Positions 6,715 to 15,051 of a DNA stretch of 35,970 nt are shown here, piece by piece. The DNA is from Candidatus Equadaptatus faecalis (GTDB lineage: Bacteria; Synergistota; Synergistia; Synergistales; Synergistaceae). The notes below the pieces were generated by a model, which saw only the letters and a list, made by a program, of their open reading frames with translations, had not been told where the DNA came from and did not search any database. The DNA is taken from NCBI GenBank assembly GCA_018065065.1, contig JAGHTZ010000003.1, positions 1 through 35,970 of the forward strand, in the 5' to 3' direction. The position numbers were made by a program, and so were the translations under genes. The stretch's first letter is position 1. Every line of letters starts with the position of its first letter.

Positions 6715-8697
6715 TTGAAAAAAATATTGCTGTTATTTCTAATCTGTCTGACATTTGCTCTGCCGGCAAACGCCGAAGAAATTAAATGTGACGTTGCCGT
6801 CGTAGGCGGAGGCTGCGGAGGCTGTGCTGCCGCGCTTCAGGCGGCAAGGCTCGGCGCGTCTGTCACAGTTCTTGAAGAAACTGAAATGCTCGGCGGGCAG
6901 ATGACCTCTGCCGCTGTATCCACAATGGACGACAGAGGACTCACCCGCACTGGTATATACAAAGAATTTTTGGACAAAATCCGCGCCTATTACAAAACCG
7001 CCGGCAAAAACGTCAGCTGCTGCTACTGGGGAGGCGACACAATAGCCTTTGAACCTCTCCGCGGCGCGAAAATACTTCACGAAATGCTTGCTGATGCCGG
7101 AGTGAACGTCATATACGGCGTCCGTCCCGTATCCGCGGCGGCAAAAAAAGACACGGTTGTTTCGGCGGCATTTGAAACCGCAGAAAAAGAAAAAATTACC
7201 GTAAGAGCCAAAATATTCATAGATGCTACGGAATGCGGCGACTTTATTCCGCTCACGCCGGCGCGCTGGAGGGCAGGAAACTCCCTGTCGCCGAAAATTG
7301 ACAAAAACGGAATAATACAGGACATAACGTGGGTTGCGGTAGTCAGAAAATATCCTGACGGCGTGCCTGCAGAGCTTTTGCTTAACGAAATGCCGCCAAA
7401 CTACGTCAAATATATTGACGAATACCGCGCGATAGTGACCAAAAACGGAAACAACTGGCCGGAAGGCTACCCTTACAACACGGCAACACACAACGAATAC
7501 CGCGCCATACCTGACCTTTCGAACAGCCTCAACGTTGACGGCGGAAATCCCGAAACGTGGGAAAACGTCACAAAAACCTGCCTCAACTGGGCTAATGACT
7601 ACCCGGGGGGAACCTACGGAGCAAAAGGAGAACATCTTTCCTCAGCATACCTGACGAACGCGGAATACCGCGAAAAAATCAACCTCCGTGCAATGGAAAA
7701 AACGCTCGGCTTCGTATACTACATGCAAAAAGAACTCGGCATGAACGACTGGTCGGTTTCCGATGAAGGCTACACCGTGCAGCTTGTGGACTGGCAGGCT
7801 GACGAAAAACTTGCGCGCTTTGCCGGAATACTCAGACATTTTCCCTGCCGCCCCTACGTAAGGGAAAGCCGGCGGCTGGCAGGAGTCAAAACCATGACTG
7901 TCAAAGACGTAATCAGGGATCCGCAGCTCAAACGCACCTTAAAAAATAAAACGGACTCAGTAGCTCTCGGTGAATACCCGATAGACCTTCACGGCTCCTC
8001 TGACAGCCAATACCTTGACGCTGACCTCGGCGAAACGAAAGAAAGCATACCAAACGACTGGCAGTACATAAAGGGCGGACTTTTTCAAATTCCTGCCGGA
8101 GTTCTCATACCTGAAAAAATCAACGGACTCCTTGCGGCGGAAAAAAACATCTCGGTATCACGCACAGTCAACGGCGCCACGCGGCTCCAGCCGGTGACAA
8201 TGCTTACCGGACAGGCGGCGGGAGCGCTTGCCGCGCTCGCTGTGAAACAAAAGACACAGCCGAGGGAAATATCTGTAAAAGAAATTCAAAAGACGCTCAT
8301 ATCCGCAAAAGACAGAATATCTCTCCACCGCTTTGACGACCTCACAGAAAACGATTCCGACTGGAAATACGGAGAATACGCCATAGTGCGCGGACTGCTT
8401 GAGCCTGAGCTGGAAAACCGCTTCGGAAGCAAAACGCAGCTGGTTTTTCTTGAACTTCGCCACATCTTTGAACAGCTCACCGGACTCAGAAAAACCGCAA
8501 TTGACAGAGACCCGTTTGAGCCTGTAACCTGCGGCACTGCTGCGGAATGGCTTACACAACTTACGGAAGGTGAAAAATGCGCAGCCGCGATGCGCACGTT
8601 CATTGCCGCGCTTGAGCAGAACGGCGAAAACCCTTTAACGAAAATGGTTATGGCAAAATTTATATGGAACTGGGACGATGTTAAAGGTGAAAAATAA
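6715..8697 (+). CDS. Exported FAD-dependent oxidoreductase (FAD_oxidored family)
   Basis: A 660-residue flavoprotein. The start is TTG at 6715, supported by GGGAGG ten bases upstream and by the signal peptide that follows (residues 1-20, ending ANA). Directly after it lies the dinucleotide-binding fold: VAVVGGGCGGCAAALQAARL (28-47) with the FAD-ribose acidic residue at E54-E55, and LGGQMTSA (59-66). Later features are RPYVRESRRL and GATRLQPVTMLTGQAAGALA, the C-terminal half of the FAD site. The family (PF12831) includes oxidoreductases of unknown substrate. A flavoprotein with a general-export signal must acquire FAD after export. It has no obvious partner gene, and its own terminator follows. 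Confidence 0.9.
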   Translation: MKKILLLFLICLTFALPANAEEIKCDVAVVGGGCGGCAAALQAARLGASVTVLEETEMLGGQMTSAAVSTMDDRGLTRTGIYKEFLDKIRAYYKTAGKNVSCCYWGGDTIAFEPLRGAKILHEMLADAGVNVIYGVRPVSAAAKKDTVVSAAFETAEKEKITVRAKIFIDATECGDFIPLTPARWRAGNSLSPKIDKNGIIQDITWVAVVRKYPDGVPAELLLNEMPPNYVKYIDEYRAIVTKNGNNWPEGYPYNTATHNEYRAIPDLSNSLNVDGGNPETWENVTKTCLNWANDYPGGTYGAKGEHLSSAYLTNAEYREKINLRAMEKTLGFVYYMQKELGMNDWSVSDEGYTVQLVDWQADEKLARFAGILRHFPCRPYVRESRRLAGVKTMTVKDVIRDPQLKRTLKNKTDSVALGEYPIDLHGSSDSQYLDADLGETKESIPNDWQYIKGGLFQIPAGVLIPEKINGLLAAEKNISVSRTVNGATRLQPVTMLTGQAAGALAALAVKQKTQPREISVKEIQKTLISAKDRISLHRFDDLTENDSDWKYGEYAIVRGLLEPELENRFGSKTQLVFLELRHIFEQLTGLRKTAIDRDPFEPVTCGTAAEWLTQLTEGEKCAAAMRTFIAALEQNGENPLTKMVMAKFIWNWDDVKGEK

Positions 8698-8737
8698 CTG
8701 CAAAAAAGAAAAAACAGCGGGTTAATAAACAAATAAC

Positions 8738-8762
8738 CGGCTTGGGGTTTCCCAAGCCGTTT
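8738..8762. terminator. Terminator between convergent genes
   Basis: CGGCTTGGG (8738-8746) and CCCAAGCCG (8751-8759) form a perfect 9-bp stem around GTTT. Flanking ATAAACAA and TTGTTTAT can extend it. It serves the flavoprotein gene and the leftward cyclophilin gene. Confidence 0.88.
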
Positions 8763-8780
8763 CTTGTTTATATCCGCCAA

Positions 8781-9326
8781 TTATTTTATTGTTACGCTTT
8801 CCATTACAACTTTTTTGAGCGGTCTGTCCATGCTGTCTGTCGCAACATGTCCAATTTTTTCAACGATGTCCATGCCTTTGACAACGTGTCCGAAGATTGC
8901 GTGTTTGCCGTCAAGCCACGGGCAGGGCACCAGCGTGATGAAGAATTGGCTGCCGCCTGTGTTGGGTCCTGCATTTGCCATGGATAGGACACCTTTGCTT
9001 TCATGCTTGAGACCTTTGCCGAATTCGTCTGGTATTGTGTAGCCGGGGCCTCCCATGCCGCTGCCTGTCGGGTCTCCGCCCTGTATCATGAACTGGTCGA
9101 TGACTCGGTGGAATATGATGCCGTCGTAGAATTTCTTTTTCGTGAGGTCAATAAAGTTTTTGACCGTTTTGGGCGCAAGGTCGTTGTAGAGTTCGATTTC
9201 GAACGTGCCCATGTTTGTTTTGAATACGGCGGTCTGGCGTTTTGCAGCTTCTGCCTGTGCTGCTGAGGAGCATACCATTGTGCATACTGCTGCGAGGATA
9301 AGAGCGATTGTGTAAAACATTTTCAT
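8781..9326 (-). CDS. Exported peptidyl-prolyl cis-trans isomerase, cyclophilin type
   Basis: A 181-residue cyclophilin that isomerises proline peptide bonds in exported proteins. The start at 9326 is preferred because AGGAGG lies 7 bases upstream and a signal peptide follows (residues 1-25, ending AQA); an ATG at 9365 lacks both. The catalytic core is complete: IIFHRVIDQFMIQGGDPTG with the active-site arginine, GVLSMANAGPNTGGSQFFIT, and the WLDGKHAIFGHVVKGMD segment. It has the short bacterial form without extra loops. It stands alone, convergent with the flavoprotein gene. Confidence 0.95.
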   Translation of the reverse strand: MKMFYTIALILAAVCTMVCSSAAQAEAAKRQTAVFKTNMGTFEIELYNDLAPKTVKNFIDLTKKKFYDGIIFHRVIDQFMIQGGDPTGSGMGGPGYTIPDEFGKGLKHESKGVLSMANAGPNTGGSQFFITLVPCPWLDGKHAIFGHVVKGMDIVEKIGHVATDSMDRPLKKVVMESVTIK

Positions 9327-9349
9327 TTTGTGCCTCCTGATATAAAGAT

Positions 9350-9538
9350 AATTACGAATTACCAATTATGAATGACGAATCACCAAGTACTAATTACCAA
9401 ATGGTGGTGCTGCAACAAGTTGCAATATTGAAAAGTTAGACCCTCAATATCTCAAAAGATTTAAGTTTTTCGCTTTTATTTCCAATCAAAAGCTTGCGAA
9501 GCAAGGCATCCTCAATTGGTACTTGGTAATTCGTAATT
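9350..9538. repeat. 189-bp element bounded by 16-bp inverted repeats
   Basis: AATTACGAATTACCAA (9350-9365) is repeated in inverted orientation as TTGGTAATTCGTAATT (9523-9538), with 16 of 16 bases matching. A second internal pair, ACCAAGTACTAATT (9382-9395) and AATTGGTACTTGGT (9514-9527), matches at 13 of 14. The left arm is itself built from degenerate copies of an AATTAC-like unit. There is no reading frame inside. The layout resembles a small non-autonomous mobile element or intergenic repeat. It fills the gap between the cyclophilin and nadE genes. Confidence 0.6.
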
Positions 9539-9586
9539 TGTTACTGTACAGGGAATACCGCGCGTTTAGCGAGAGTATTGACAAGC

Positions 9587-11644
9587 CTATTCCCCGAATT
9601 GTTTCAGGAACATATCCATTGACGACGGGCGCGGTTTTTCCGCCGCCGGTGCTCCTTTTTTGCCATCCGCCGCCATGCGTTTCGCAAGGCGGTTTTTTTT
9701 GAATTGTTCGTAGGTCGTTGTTTTTCTTGACGACCTCTGCGCATATTCTTCGTCTATTTTGTCCATTTCCGCAAGCCAGAGCGCTGCTTTCGCGTCTCCG
9801 GGCATTTTCCAGTCCTGCGGCGAGAGGCTCGCGCTGCCCGTTCGCACGCCTTCCGGCTGGCAGCTGCGTTTGTACTGCTGCGCGAAGAAGCGGCTGATGA
9901 AGGTTCTGAGCGTTTTGAGTATTTCCGCTTCGGGGTAGTCGTTTTCAAAGGCGTATTTCGCAAGACGGCATATTTTTGCCGGCGAAAAGCCGAAGCGCAG
10001 GAACCAGTAGAGGAAGAAGTCGTGCAGTTCGTAAGCGCCTAGGATTTCTTCCGTTTTCTGCGTTTCGCCGCCTTTTTTGGCAGGCAGCAGTTCGGGGCTT
10101 ACAGGGGTGCGGAGTATATCTTTGAGCACCGCTTTGAGTTCTTCGCTGTCTGTCTGTTCCGCTTCGTATTCAACGAGCGCCCTGACGAGCGTTTTCGGTA
10201 TTGCAGCGTTGAGCGAGTACATTGACATGTGGTCGCCGTTGTAGGTTGTCCAGCCGAGTGCAAGTTCAGAGAGGTCTCCCGTGCCTATGACAAGTCCGTT
10301 TTCCATGTTGGCGGCATCCATCAGCAGCTGCGTCCGTTCGCGCGCCTGCGCGTTTTCGTATGCCGCATCGCGGGTTTTTCCGTCGTGTCCCAGGTCGCGG
10401 AAGTGTTTTCGCACCGCCGGTTTGATGTCTATTTCGCGCAGTTCGGCGCCAAGCAGGGCACAGAGTTTCTGCGCGTTGTTTTTCGTTCTGTCGCTGGTGC
10501 CGAAGCAGGGCATTGTGTATGCAAGCAGGCTGCTGCGCGGTTTGTCCGCAAGGTCGAGCGCGCGTACGCAGGCAAGCAGCGCAAGCGTGGAGTCAAGTCC
10601 GCCTGATATTCCGAGTACAAGCCGCTGCGCTTTGGTGTGTTCAATTCTTTTTTTCAGTGCGTGCGCCTGGATTTGCAGTATTTCCTCCGCGCGCAGACGG
10701 CGGTCAGCTCTTTTTTCGGGTACAAAGGGCTGCTGAAGCACCGGTCTTTCCAGGCGCGTTTCGCGGAGGAGAAGGTCAAAAGGGATTGTTTCTGTGCCTT
10801 CCGTGTTCAGTTCAGGGTAGTTGGGCTGTTTCTGTCTTTCGGCGGCAAGCCGCTGCAGGTCGATGACGGCGGAGCAGTAGCCGTTGCCGAACGGTTTTGC
10901 CGAGGCAAGCAGCTGTCCGTTTTCAACGATGAAGTTTTCACCGCCGTACACACATTCGCTTGTCGATTCGCCTTCACCGGCGTTTGCCGCGACAAGCCCG
11001 CAGACAAGTTTCGCGGACTGCGCGCAGACTGCCGTTTTGCGGTATTCAGAGCGCCCGGCAAGTTCGGGATCTGCAAGACAGTTCACTATCAGGTTTGCCC
11101 CCGCAGCCGCAAGTTTTTCCGACTTGGAGAACGGGAGAAACAGGTCGTCGCCGATTTCACAGCCGAAGCAGAATTCGGGTACGGAGCTGCATTTGAAGAG
11201 AAGGTTTGCGCCGAACGGTATTTCTTCGGCACCAAGTATCGCTTTGCCGTTGCCGGCAGGCGCAGGCGCAAACCAGCGTCCGTAGTCCGCTGATTTTTTC
11301 GTTTTGGGAACTATGCCGAGTGTTCTGCCGTTGAAAAGCACCGCTGCGCAGTCGTAGAGCTGTCCGCCGTTTTCAAAGGGTATGCCGACGATTGCGGCTG
11401 TCTGCCAGGGGCAGCTTTGCGCAAGATCAACAAGCGCTTTTTTTGCTTCCTGCTGAAGTTTTTTCTGAAAAAACAGATCTTTGCAGCTGCAGCCCGTTAT
11501 TGCAAGCTCAGGCAGTACTATAAGCGATACTCCGGCTTCCGCCGCGGCTTTTATCGTTTCGTGCAGCACTTTCGCGTTAAATTCGCAGTCTGCGGGTTTG
11601 AGCCGCGGAGCTACCGCAGCTGTTTTTATAAAGCCGTCGCGCAT
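9587..11644 (-). CDS. nadE: Glutamine-dependent NAD+ synthetase
   Basis: A 685-residue two-domain enzyme that makes NAD+ from deamido-NAD+, ATP and glutamine. The nitrilase-type glutaminase domain (about 1-290) has its triad at E46 (PELAITG), K114 (PKTKK) and C162 (FGCEIGDD). The synthetase domain (about 310-640) has the PP-loop LGISGGLDSTLAL (344-356), then GTGDLSELALGWTTYNGDH. The C-terminal 40 residues are charged and look like a family-specific tail. AGAAGGGAG precedes the ATG at 11644. The gene is divergent from the mutase gene, with a TAGAAT -10-like site on its side of the 147-base gap. Confidence 0.96.
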   Translation of the reverse strand: MRDGFIKTAAVAPRLKPADCEFNAKVLHETIKAAAEAGVSLIVLPELAITGCSCKDLFFQKKLQQEAKKALVDLAQSCPWQTAAIVGIPFENGGQLYDCAAVLFNGRTLGIVPKTKKSADYGRWFAPAPAGNGKAILGAEEIPFGANLLFKCSSVPEFCFGCEIGDDLFLPFSKSEKLAAAGANLIVNCLADPELAGRSEYRKTAVCAQSAKLVCGLVAANAGEGESTSECVYGGENFIVENGQLLASAKPFGNGYCSAVIDLQRLAAERQKQPNYPELNTEGTETIPFDLLLRETRLERPVLQQPFVPEKRADRRLRAEEILQIQAHALKKRIEHTKAQRLVLGISGGLDSTLALLACVRALDLADKPRSSLLAYTMPCFGTSDRTKNNAQKLCALLGAELREIDIKPAVRKHFRDLGHDGKTRDAAYENAQARERTQLLMDAANMENGLVIGTGDLSELALGWTTYNGDHMSMYSLNAAIPKTLVRALVEYEAEQTDSEELKAVLKDILRTPVSPELLPAKKGGETQKTEEILGAYELHDFFLYWFLRFGFSPAKICRLAKYAFENDYPEAEILKTLRTFISRFFAQQYKRSCQPEGVRTGSASLSPQDWKMPGDAKAALWLAEMDKIDEEYAQRSSRKTTTYEQFKKNRLAKRMAADGKKGAPAAEKPRPSSMDMFLKQFGE

Positions 11645-11726
11645 GTTACCAGCTCCCTTCTGTTGTATCGTCGTTTTCTTGTTGTTTCGCGTCCGCTGAG
11701 TATTCTACCATATTTTTATCAATTTT

Positions 11727-11755
11727 TTGATTTTTTGACAATCCGGCTGTATAAT
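11727..11755 (+). promoter_or_regulatory. Promoter of the phosphomannomutase gene
   Basis: TTGATT (11727-11732) and a perfect TATAAT (11750-11755) are 17 bases apart. The TTGACA at 11735 is only nine bases from the -10 and is not the functional -35. Confidence 0.65.
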
Positions 11756-11791
11756 TATGCAGTAATCTCAATTCTTTGGGGGCGTTTTGTT

Positions 11792-13180
11792 GTGGCAAAA
11801 ATACCTGCTCATATTTTCAGGGAGTATGATATCCGCGGTCTTGCGGAGGAGGAGCTGACCAGCGAAAACGTTGAACTTATCGCTCTTGCCTACGGCACCT
11901 GGCTGGTGCGAAACGGTGTTGCCAAGGCGACGTTGGGCGGCGACGTGCGGCTTTCGACGAATCGCATTAAGGCTGCTTTGGCAAAAGGGCTGCTTGCGGC
12001 AGGCGTTGACGTTGTTGACCTCGGCGTGACGTCAACCCCGACTTTTTACTGGAGTTTCTTCCGCTGCGGCGCAGACGGAGGTATTCAGGTTACGGGCAGT
12101 CACAATCCGAAGGAGTTTAACGGTCTGAAGGTTGCTTTCAAAAAGGCAACGCTTTGGGGAGACGCCATTCAGAATATTTACAGGATGATTGAAACTGATG
12201 ATTTTGCCGTCGCAAAAACGCCGGGAAAACTTTCCTCGCTTGATATTACCGACGAGTATATCGATATGCTGGCTTCAAAGGTTCAGCTCGGCGGCAGAAA
12301 GCTGAAGATTGTCTGTGATTACGGAAACAGCACCGGGGGTTATTACGGGCCAAAGCTTTTCAGAAAGCTCGGCTGTGAGGTTATCGACCTTTTCGCGGAG
12401 CCTGACGGCAATTTCCCAAATCATCACCCGGATCCGACAAAGCGCGAAAATCTGCTTTCGCTTATGGAAGCCGTAACGCGCGAGGGAGCGGACGCAGGTT
12501 TCGGTTATGACGGAGACGCGGACAGACTGGGCGTGGTTGACGATAAGGGCAATATGCTTGTCGGCGACAGGCTTATGGCGCTTTATTGGCGCGAAATTCT
12601 GGCGAAAAATCCGGGCGCGGTTGCAATTTGCGAAGTCAAGAGTTCAATGGCTCTTCCGGAGGACATTGAAAAGCACGGCGGAAAGCCGCTCTGGTGGTGC
12701 GCCGGTCATTCACTGATTAAGGCAAAGATGGCTGAGCAGAAGGCGCTTTTTTCGGGCGAGGTTTCCGGTCACCTTTTCTTCGCTGACGAGTATTTCGGTT
12801 ACGATGACGCTTTTTACGCGGCAGAACGGCTTTGCCGCATTTTGTCCAACGAAACAAAAAAGCTTTCGTATATAATGGAGGAAATTCCTCGGTATCCTTC
12901 TACCGCCGAAACGCGTTACGACTGTCCTGACGACAAAAAACGCGGCGTGGTGGAACGCGTGAAAGAACAGGCTCTCGCCGAGAAACTAAACGTGATTACC
13001 GTTGACGGCGTGAGGATTATTTATGAAAACGGCTGGGGACTTGTCCGTATTTCAAATACGCAGCCTGTGCTTGTGGCGCGCTGCGAGGGCAGGACAAAGG
13101 AAGCGCTTGCCGATATCTGCGCAGATATGAAGCGCCGTCTGCTTAACGCGGGAAGTCCGGCGTTTAACTGGGAGTTTTAA
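11792..13180 (+). CDS. Phosphomannomutase/phosphoglucomutase
   Basis: A 462-residue alpha-D-phosphohexomutase that interconverts hexose 1- and 6-phosphates for sugar-nucleotide and envelope synthesis. The frame is open far upstream, but GTG at 11792 is the start: it follows TTGGGGGCG and a promoter, and the family N-terminus IFREYDIRG begins at residue 8. The phosphoserine loop is TGSHNP (S103), the metal loop is DGDADRLG (about 239-246), the sugar-specificity loop is GEVSGHLFF, and the phosphate-binding C-terminus has NGWGLVRISNTQP. GEVSGH is the form found in bifunctional PMM/PGM enzymes. A terminator follows. Confidence 0.93.
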   Translation: MAKIPAHIFREYDIRGLAEEELTSENVELIALAYGTWLVRNGVAKATLGGDVRLSTNRIKAALAKGLLAAGVDVVDLGVTSTPTFYWSFFRCGADGGIQVTGSHNPKEFNGLKVAFKKATLWGDAIQNIYRMIETDDFAVAKTPGKLSSLDITDEYIDMLASKVQLGGRKLKIVCDYGNSTGGYYGPKLFRKLGCEVIDLFAEPDGNFPNHHPDPTKRENLLSLMEAVTREGADAGFGYDGDADRLGVVDDKGNMLVGDRLMALYWREILAKNPGAVAICEVKSSMALPEDIEKHGGKPLWWCAGHSLIKAKMAEQKALFSGEVSGHLFFADEYFGYDDAFYAAERLCRILSNETKKLSYIMEEIPRYPSTAETRYDCPDDKKRGVVERVKEQALAEKLNVITVDGVRIIYENGWGLVRISNTQPVLVARCEGRTKEALADICADMKRRLLNAGSPAFNWEF

Positions 13181-13185
13181 TTTTC

Positions 13186-13226
13186 AGGCAATACAGCGGT
13201 GCAAAACGCCGATATTCTGCCTTTTT
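13186..13226 (+). terminator. Terminator after the mutase gene
   Basis: AGGCA...AATA...GCGG pairs with CGCC...TATT...TGCCT as an interrupted stem (13186-13222), ending in five T. It separates the mutase gene from the NifU-like gene, 39 bases downstream. Confidence 0.7.
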
Positions 13227-13264
13227 AATTTTGTTTCTGCACTATATAAAGGAGGGGTTTTTGT

Positions 13265-13957
13265 ATGGAGTACACAAAGAAACTTGAGGGTATGTGCCCC
13301 GTTGCAAAGGGGCCAAAGCATGGGCCTGCGCCTATTCCCGAAGAGGGTAAATGGGTTGAGGCAAAGGAAATAAAGGATATTTCCGGGTTCACTCACGGCG
13401 TAGGCCGCTGCGCACCGCAGCAGGGCGCCTGCAAGCTTACACTGAACGTTAAGGACGGCATTATCCAGGAAGCGCTCGTTGAGGTGCTCGGCTGCTCCGG
13501 AATGACTCATTCAGCAGCTATGGCAGCTGAAATTCTGCCCGGCAAAACGCTGCTTGAAGCTCTGAATACAGACCTTGTCTGCGACGCGATTAATACGGCA
13601 ATGCGCGAGCTTTTTCTGCAGATTGCATACGGCCGTTCGCAGTCGGCTTTTTCGGAGGGCGGTCTTACTGTAGGAGCAGGGCTTGAGGATCTCGGCAAAG
13701 GGCTGCGTTCGCAGGTCGGCACAATGTACGGCACAAACGCAAAGGGTGTCCGCTATTTTGAGATGGCAGAAGGCTATATTACGCGTCTTGCGCTTGACGC
13801 AAACAATGAGGTCATCGGCTATGAGTACGTTTCTCTCGGCAAGATGATGGAGGCGATCAGAAACGGTGTTGATCCGCGCGATGCTTACAAAAACAATCTC
13901 GGCAGTTACGGACGTTTTGCCGAAGCGGTCAAGTATATTGACCCGCGCAAGGAATAG
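13265..13957 (+). CDS. NifU/IscU-like iron-sulfur scaffold protein
   Basis: A 230-residue protein whose middle part (about 40-125) resembles the NifU N-terminal/IscU scaffold. Three cysteines fit the cluster ligands: C56 (GAC before KLTLNV), C77 (LGCSGMTHSAAMAAE, compare GCGSAIASSS in IscU) and C106 (LVCDAIN). The long N-terminal segment with C11, and a C-terminal domain of about 100 residues (GVRYFEMAEGYITRLAL...), are absent from IscU. No cysteine desulfurase gene is near, so it is not a standard isc/suf operon. It precedes the GGGtGRT gene by 12 bases, a pairing seen in strict anaerobes. AAGGAGGGG is the ribosome-binding site. A role in a special iron-sulfur protein or enzyme is inferred only. 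Confidence 0.85.
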   Translation: MEYTKKLEGMCPVAKGPKHGPAPIPEEGKWVEAKEIKDISGFTHGVGRCAPQQGACKLTLNVKDGIIQEALVEVLGCSGMTHSAAMAAEILPGKTLLEALNTDLVCDAINTAMRELFLQIAYGRSQSAFSEGGLTVGAGLEDLGKGLRSQVGTMYGTNAKGVRYFEMAEGYITRLALDANNEVIGYEYVSLGKMMEAIRNGVDPRDAYKNNLGSYGRFAEAVKYIDPRKE

Positions 13958-13969
13958 GAGGCGTTTTTC

Positions 13970-14968
13970 ATGGTTACTTTTGAAGGTTACGAACGCAGAA
14001 TAAAACAGATAGATCCTTTCCTTAAGGCGGACGGCATCAACAGCCTTGAGGAGGCGCGCGAACTGTGCCTTTCCAAGGGCGTGGACGTTGAGGCCATCGT
14101 TCGCGGCGTGCAGAGAATCGCTTTTGAAAACGCGGTGTGGGCTTACACTATAGGCGCAGCACACGCTGTCAAAGCAGAGGTTAAAACGGCAACCGATGCC
14201 GCAAAGAAAATTGGCGAAGGTTTACAGGCCTTCTGTGTGCCCGGTTCTGTCGCCGACAGACGCAAGGTCGGTCTCGGCCACGGCAATCTTGCGGCAATGC
14301 TTCTTACCGAAGAGACAAAATGTTTCTGCTTCCTCGCCGGACATGAGTCTTTTGCAGCCGCAGAGGGAGCAATAGGGATTGCACGTTCGGCCGACAAGGT
14401 GCGCAGGGAGCCGCTGCGCGTTATTCTTAACGGTCTCGGCAAGGATGCTGCTTACATCATCTCAAGAATAAACGGCTTTACCTACGTTGAGACAAAGTAT
14501 GATTATTTCACGGGTGAGCTTGCTGTTACAAAGGAAATTAAGTTCTCTGACGGCGAACGTTCAAAAATCCGCTGCTACGGAGCTGACGACGTCAGCGAGG
14601 GTGTCGCGATTATGGCTCATGAGGGTGTTGACGTGTCTATAACGGGAAATTCAACAAACCCGACGCGTTTCCAGCATCCTGTCGCGGGAACGTACAAGAA
14701 ATGGGCGATAGAGAACGGCAAAAAGTATTTCTCGGTCGCATCAGGCGGAGGCACAGGCAGAACCCTGCATCCTGACAATATGGCAGCAGGTCCCGCAAGC
14801 TACGGCATGACGGACACGATGGGAAGAATGCACAGCGACGCGCAGTTTGCAGGTTCTTCTTCTGTTCCCGCTCACGTTGAGATGATGGGACTTATAGGAA
14901 TGGGCAACAATCCCATGGTCGGCGCATCAGTGGCTGTTGCTGTTGCTGTTGCCGAGGCTCTTAAATAA
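13970..14968 (+). CDS. GGGtGRT protein
   Basis: A 332-residue protein of the family named for its GGGTGRT motif (here residues 259-265, in SVASGGGTGRTLHPDN). The function is unknown. Other visible features are GLGHGNLAAMLL, CFCFLAGHESFAAAEGA (about 118-134), STNPTRFQHPVAGTYKKWA, and a glycine/methionine-rich end (EMMGLIGMGNNPMVGAS) followed by an alanine/valine helix. There is no signal peptide or clear membrane span. The tight linkage to the NifU-like gene implies a shared task, perhaps an oxygen-sensitive cluster-dependent reaction. AATAGGAGGCG gives the ribosome-binding site. Confidence 0.9.
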   Translation: MVTFEGYERRIKQIDPFLKADGINSLEEARELCLSKGVDVEAIVRGVQRIAFENAVWAYTIGAAHAVKAEVKTATDAAKKIGEGLQAFCVPGSVADRRKVGLGHGNLAAMLLTEETKCFCFLAGHESFAAAEGAIGIARSADKVRREPLRVILNGLGKDAAYIISRINGFTYVETKYDYFTGELAVTKEIKFSDGERSKIRCYGADDVSEGVAIMAHEGVDVSITGNSTNPTRFQHPVAGTYKKWAIENGKKYFSVASGGGTGRTLHPDNMAAGPASYGMTDTMGRMHSDAQFAGSSSVPAHVEMMGLIGMGNNPMVGASVAVAVAVAEALK

Positions 14969-15001
14969 AATCCGGGTTCAGTTTTATTATTTCTTAAACA
15001 A

Positions 15002-15031
15002 ATACAGCCCTCCGCTTTTGGAGGGCTGTAT
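15002..15031. terminator. Bidirectional terminator
   Basis: ATACAGCCCTCC and GGAGGGCTGTAT form a perfect 12-bp stem around GCTTTT. It lies between the convergent GGGtGRT gene and the metallopeptidase-like gene. Confidence 0.9.
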
Positions 15032-15051
15032 CTGTTGTTTTATTTTCTTTC

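Noticed and set aside
9350-9538. CRISPR-like array
   Set aside because: Repeats are inverted and degenerate, with no constant spacer length and no cas genes.
11735-11755. TTGACA at 11735 as -35 for the mutase promoter
   Set aside because: The spacer to TATAAT is only nine bases; TTGATT at 11727 fits with 17.
11417-11791. N-terminal extension of the phosphomannomutase
   Set aside because: The extension runs opposite to nadE and across the promoter; the family N-terminus begins after the GTG at 11792.
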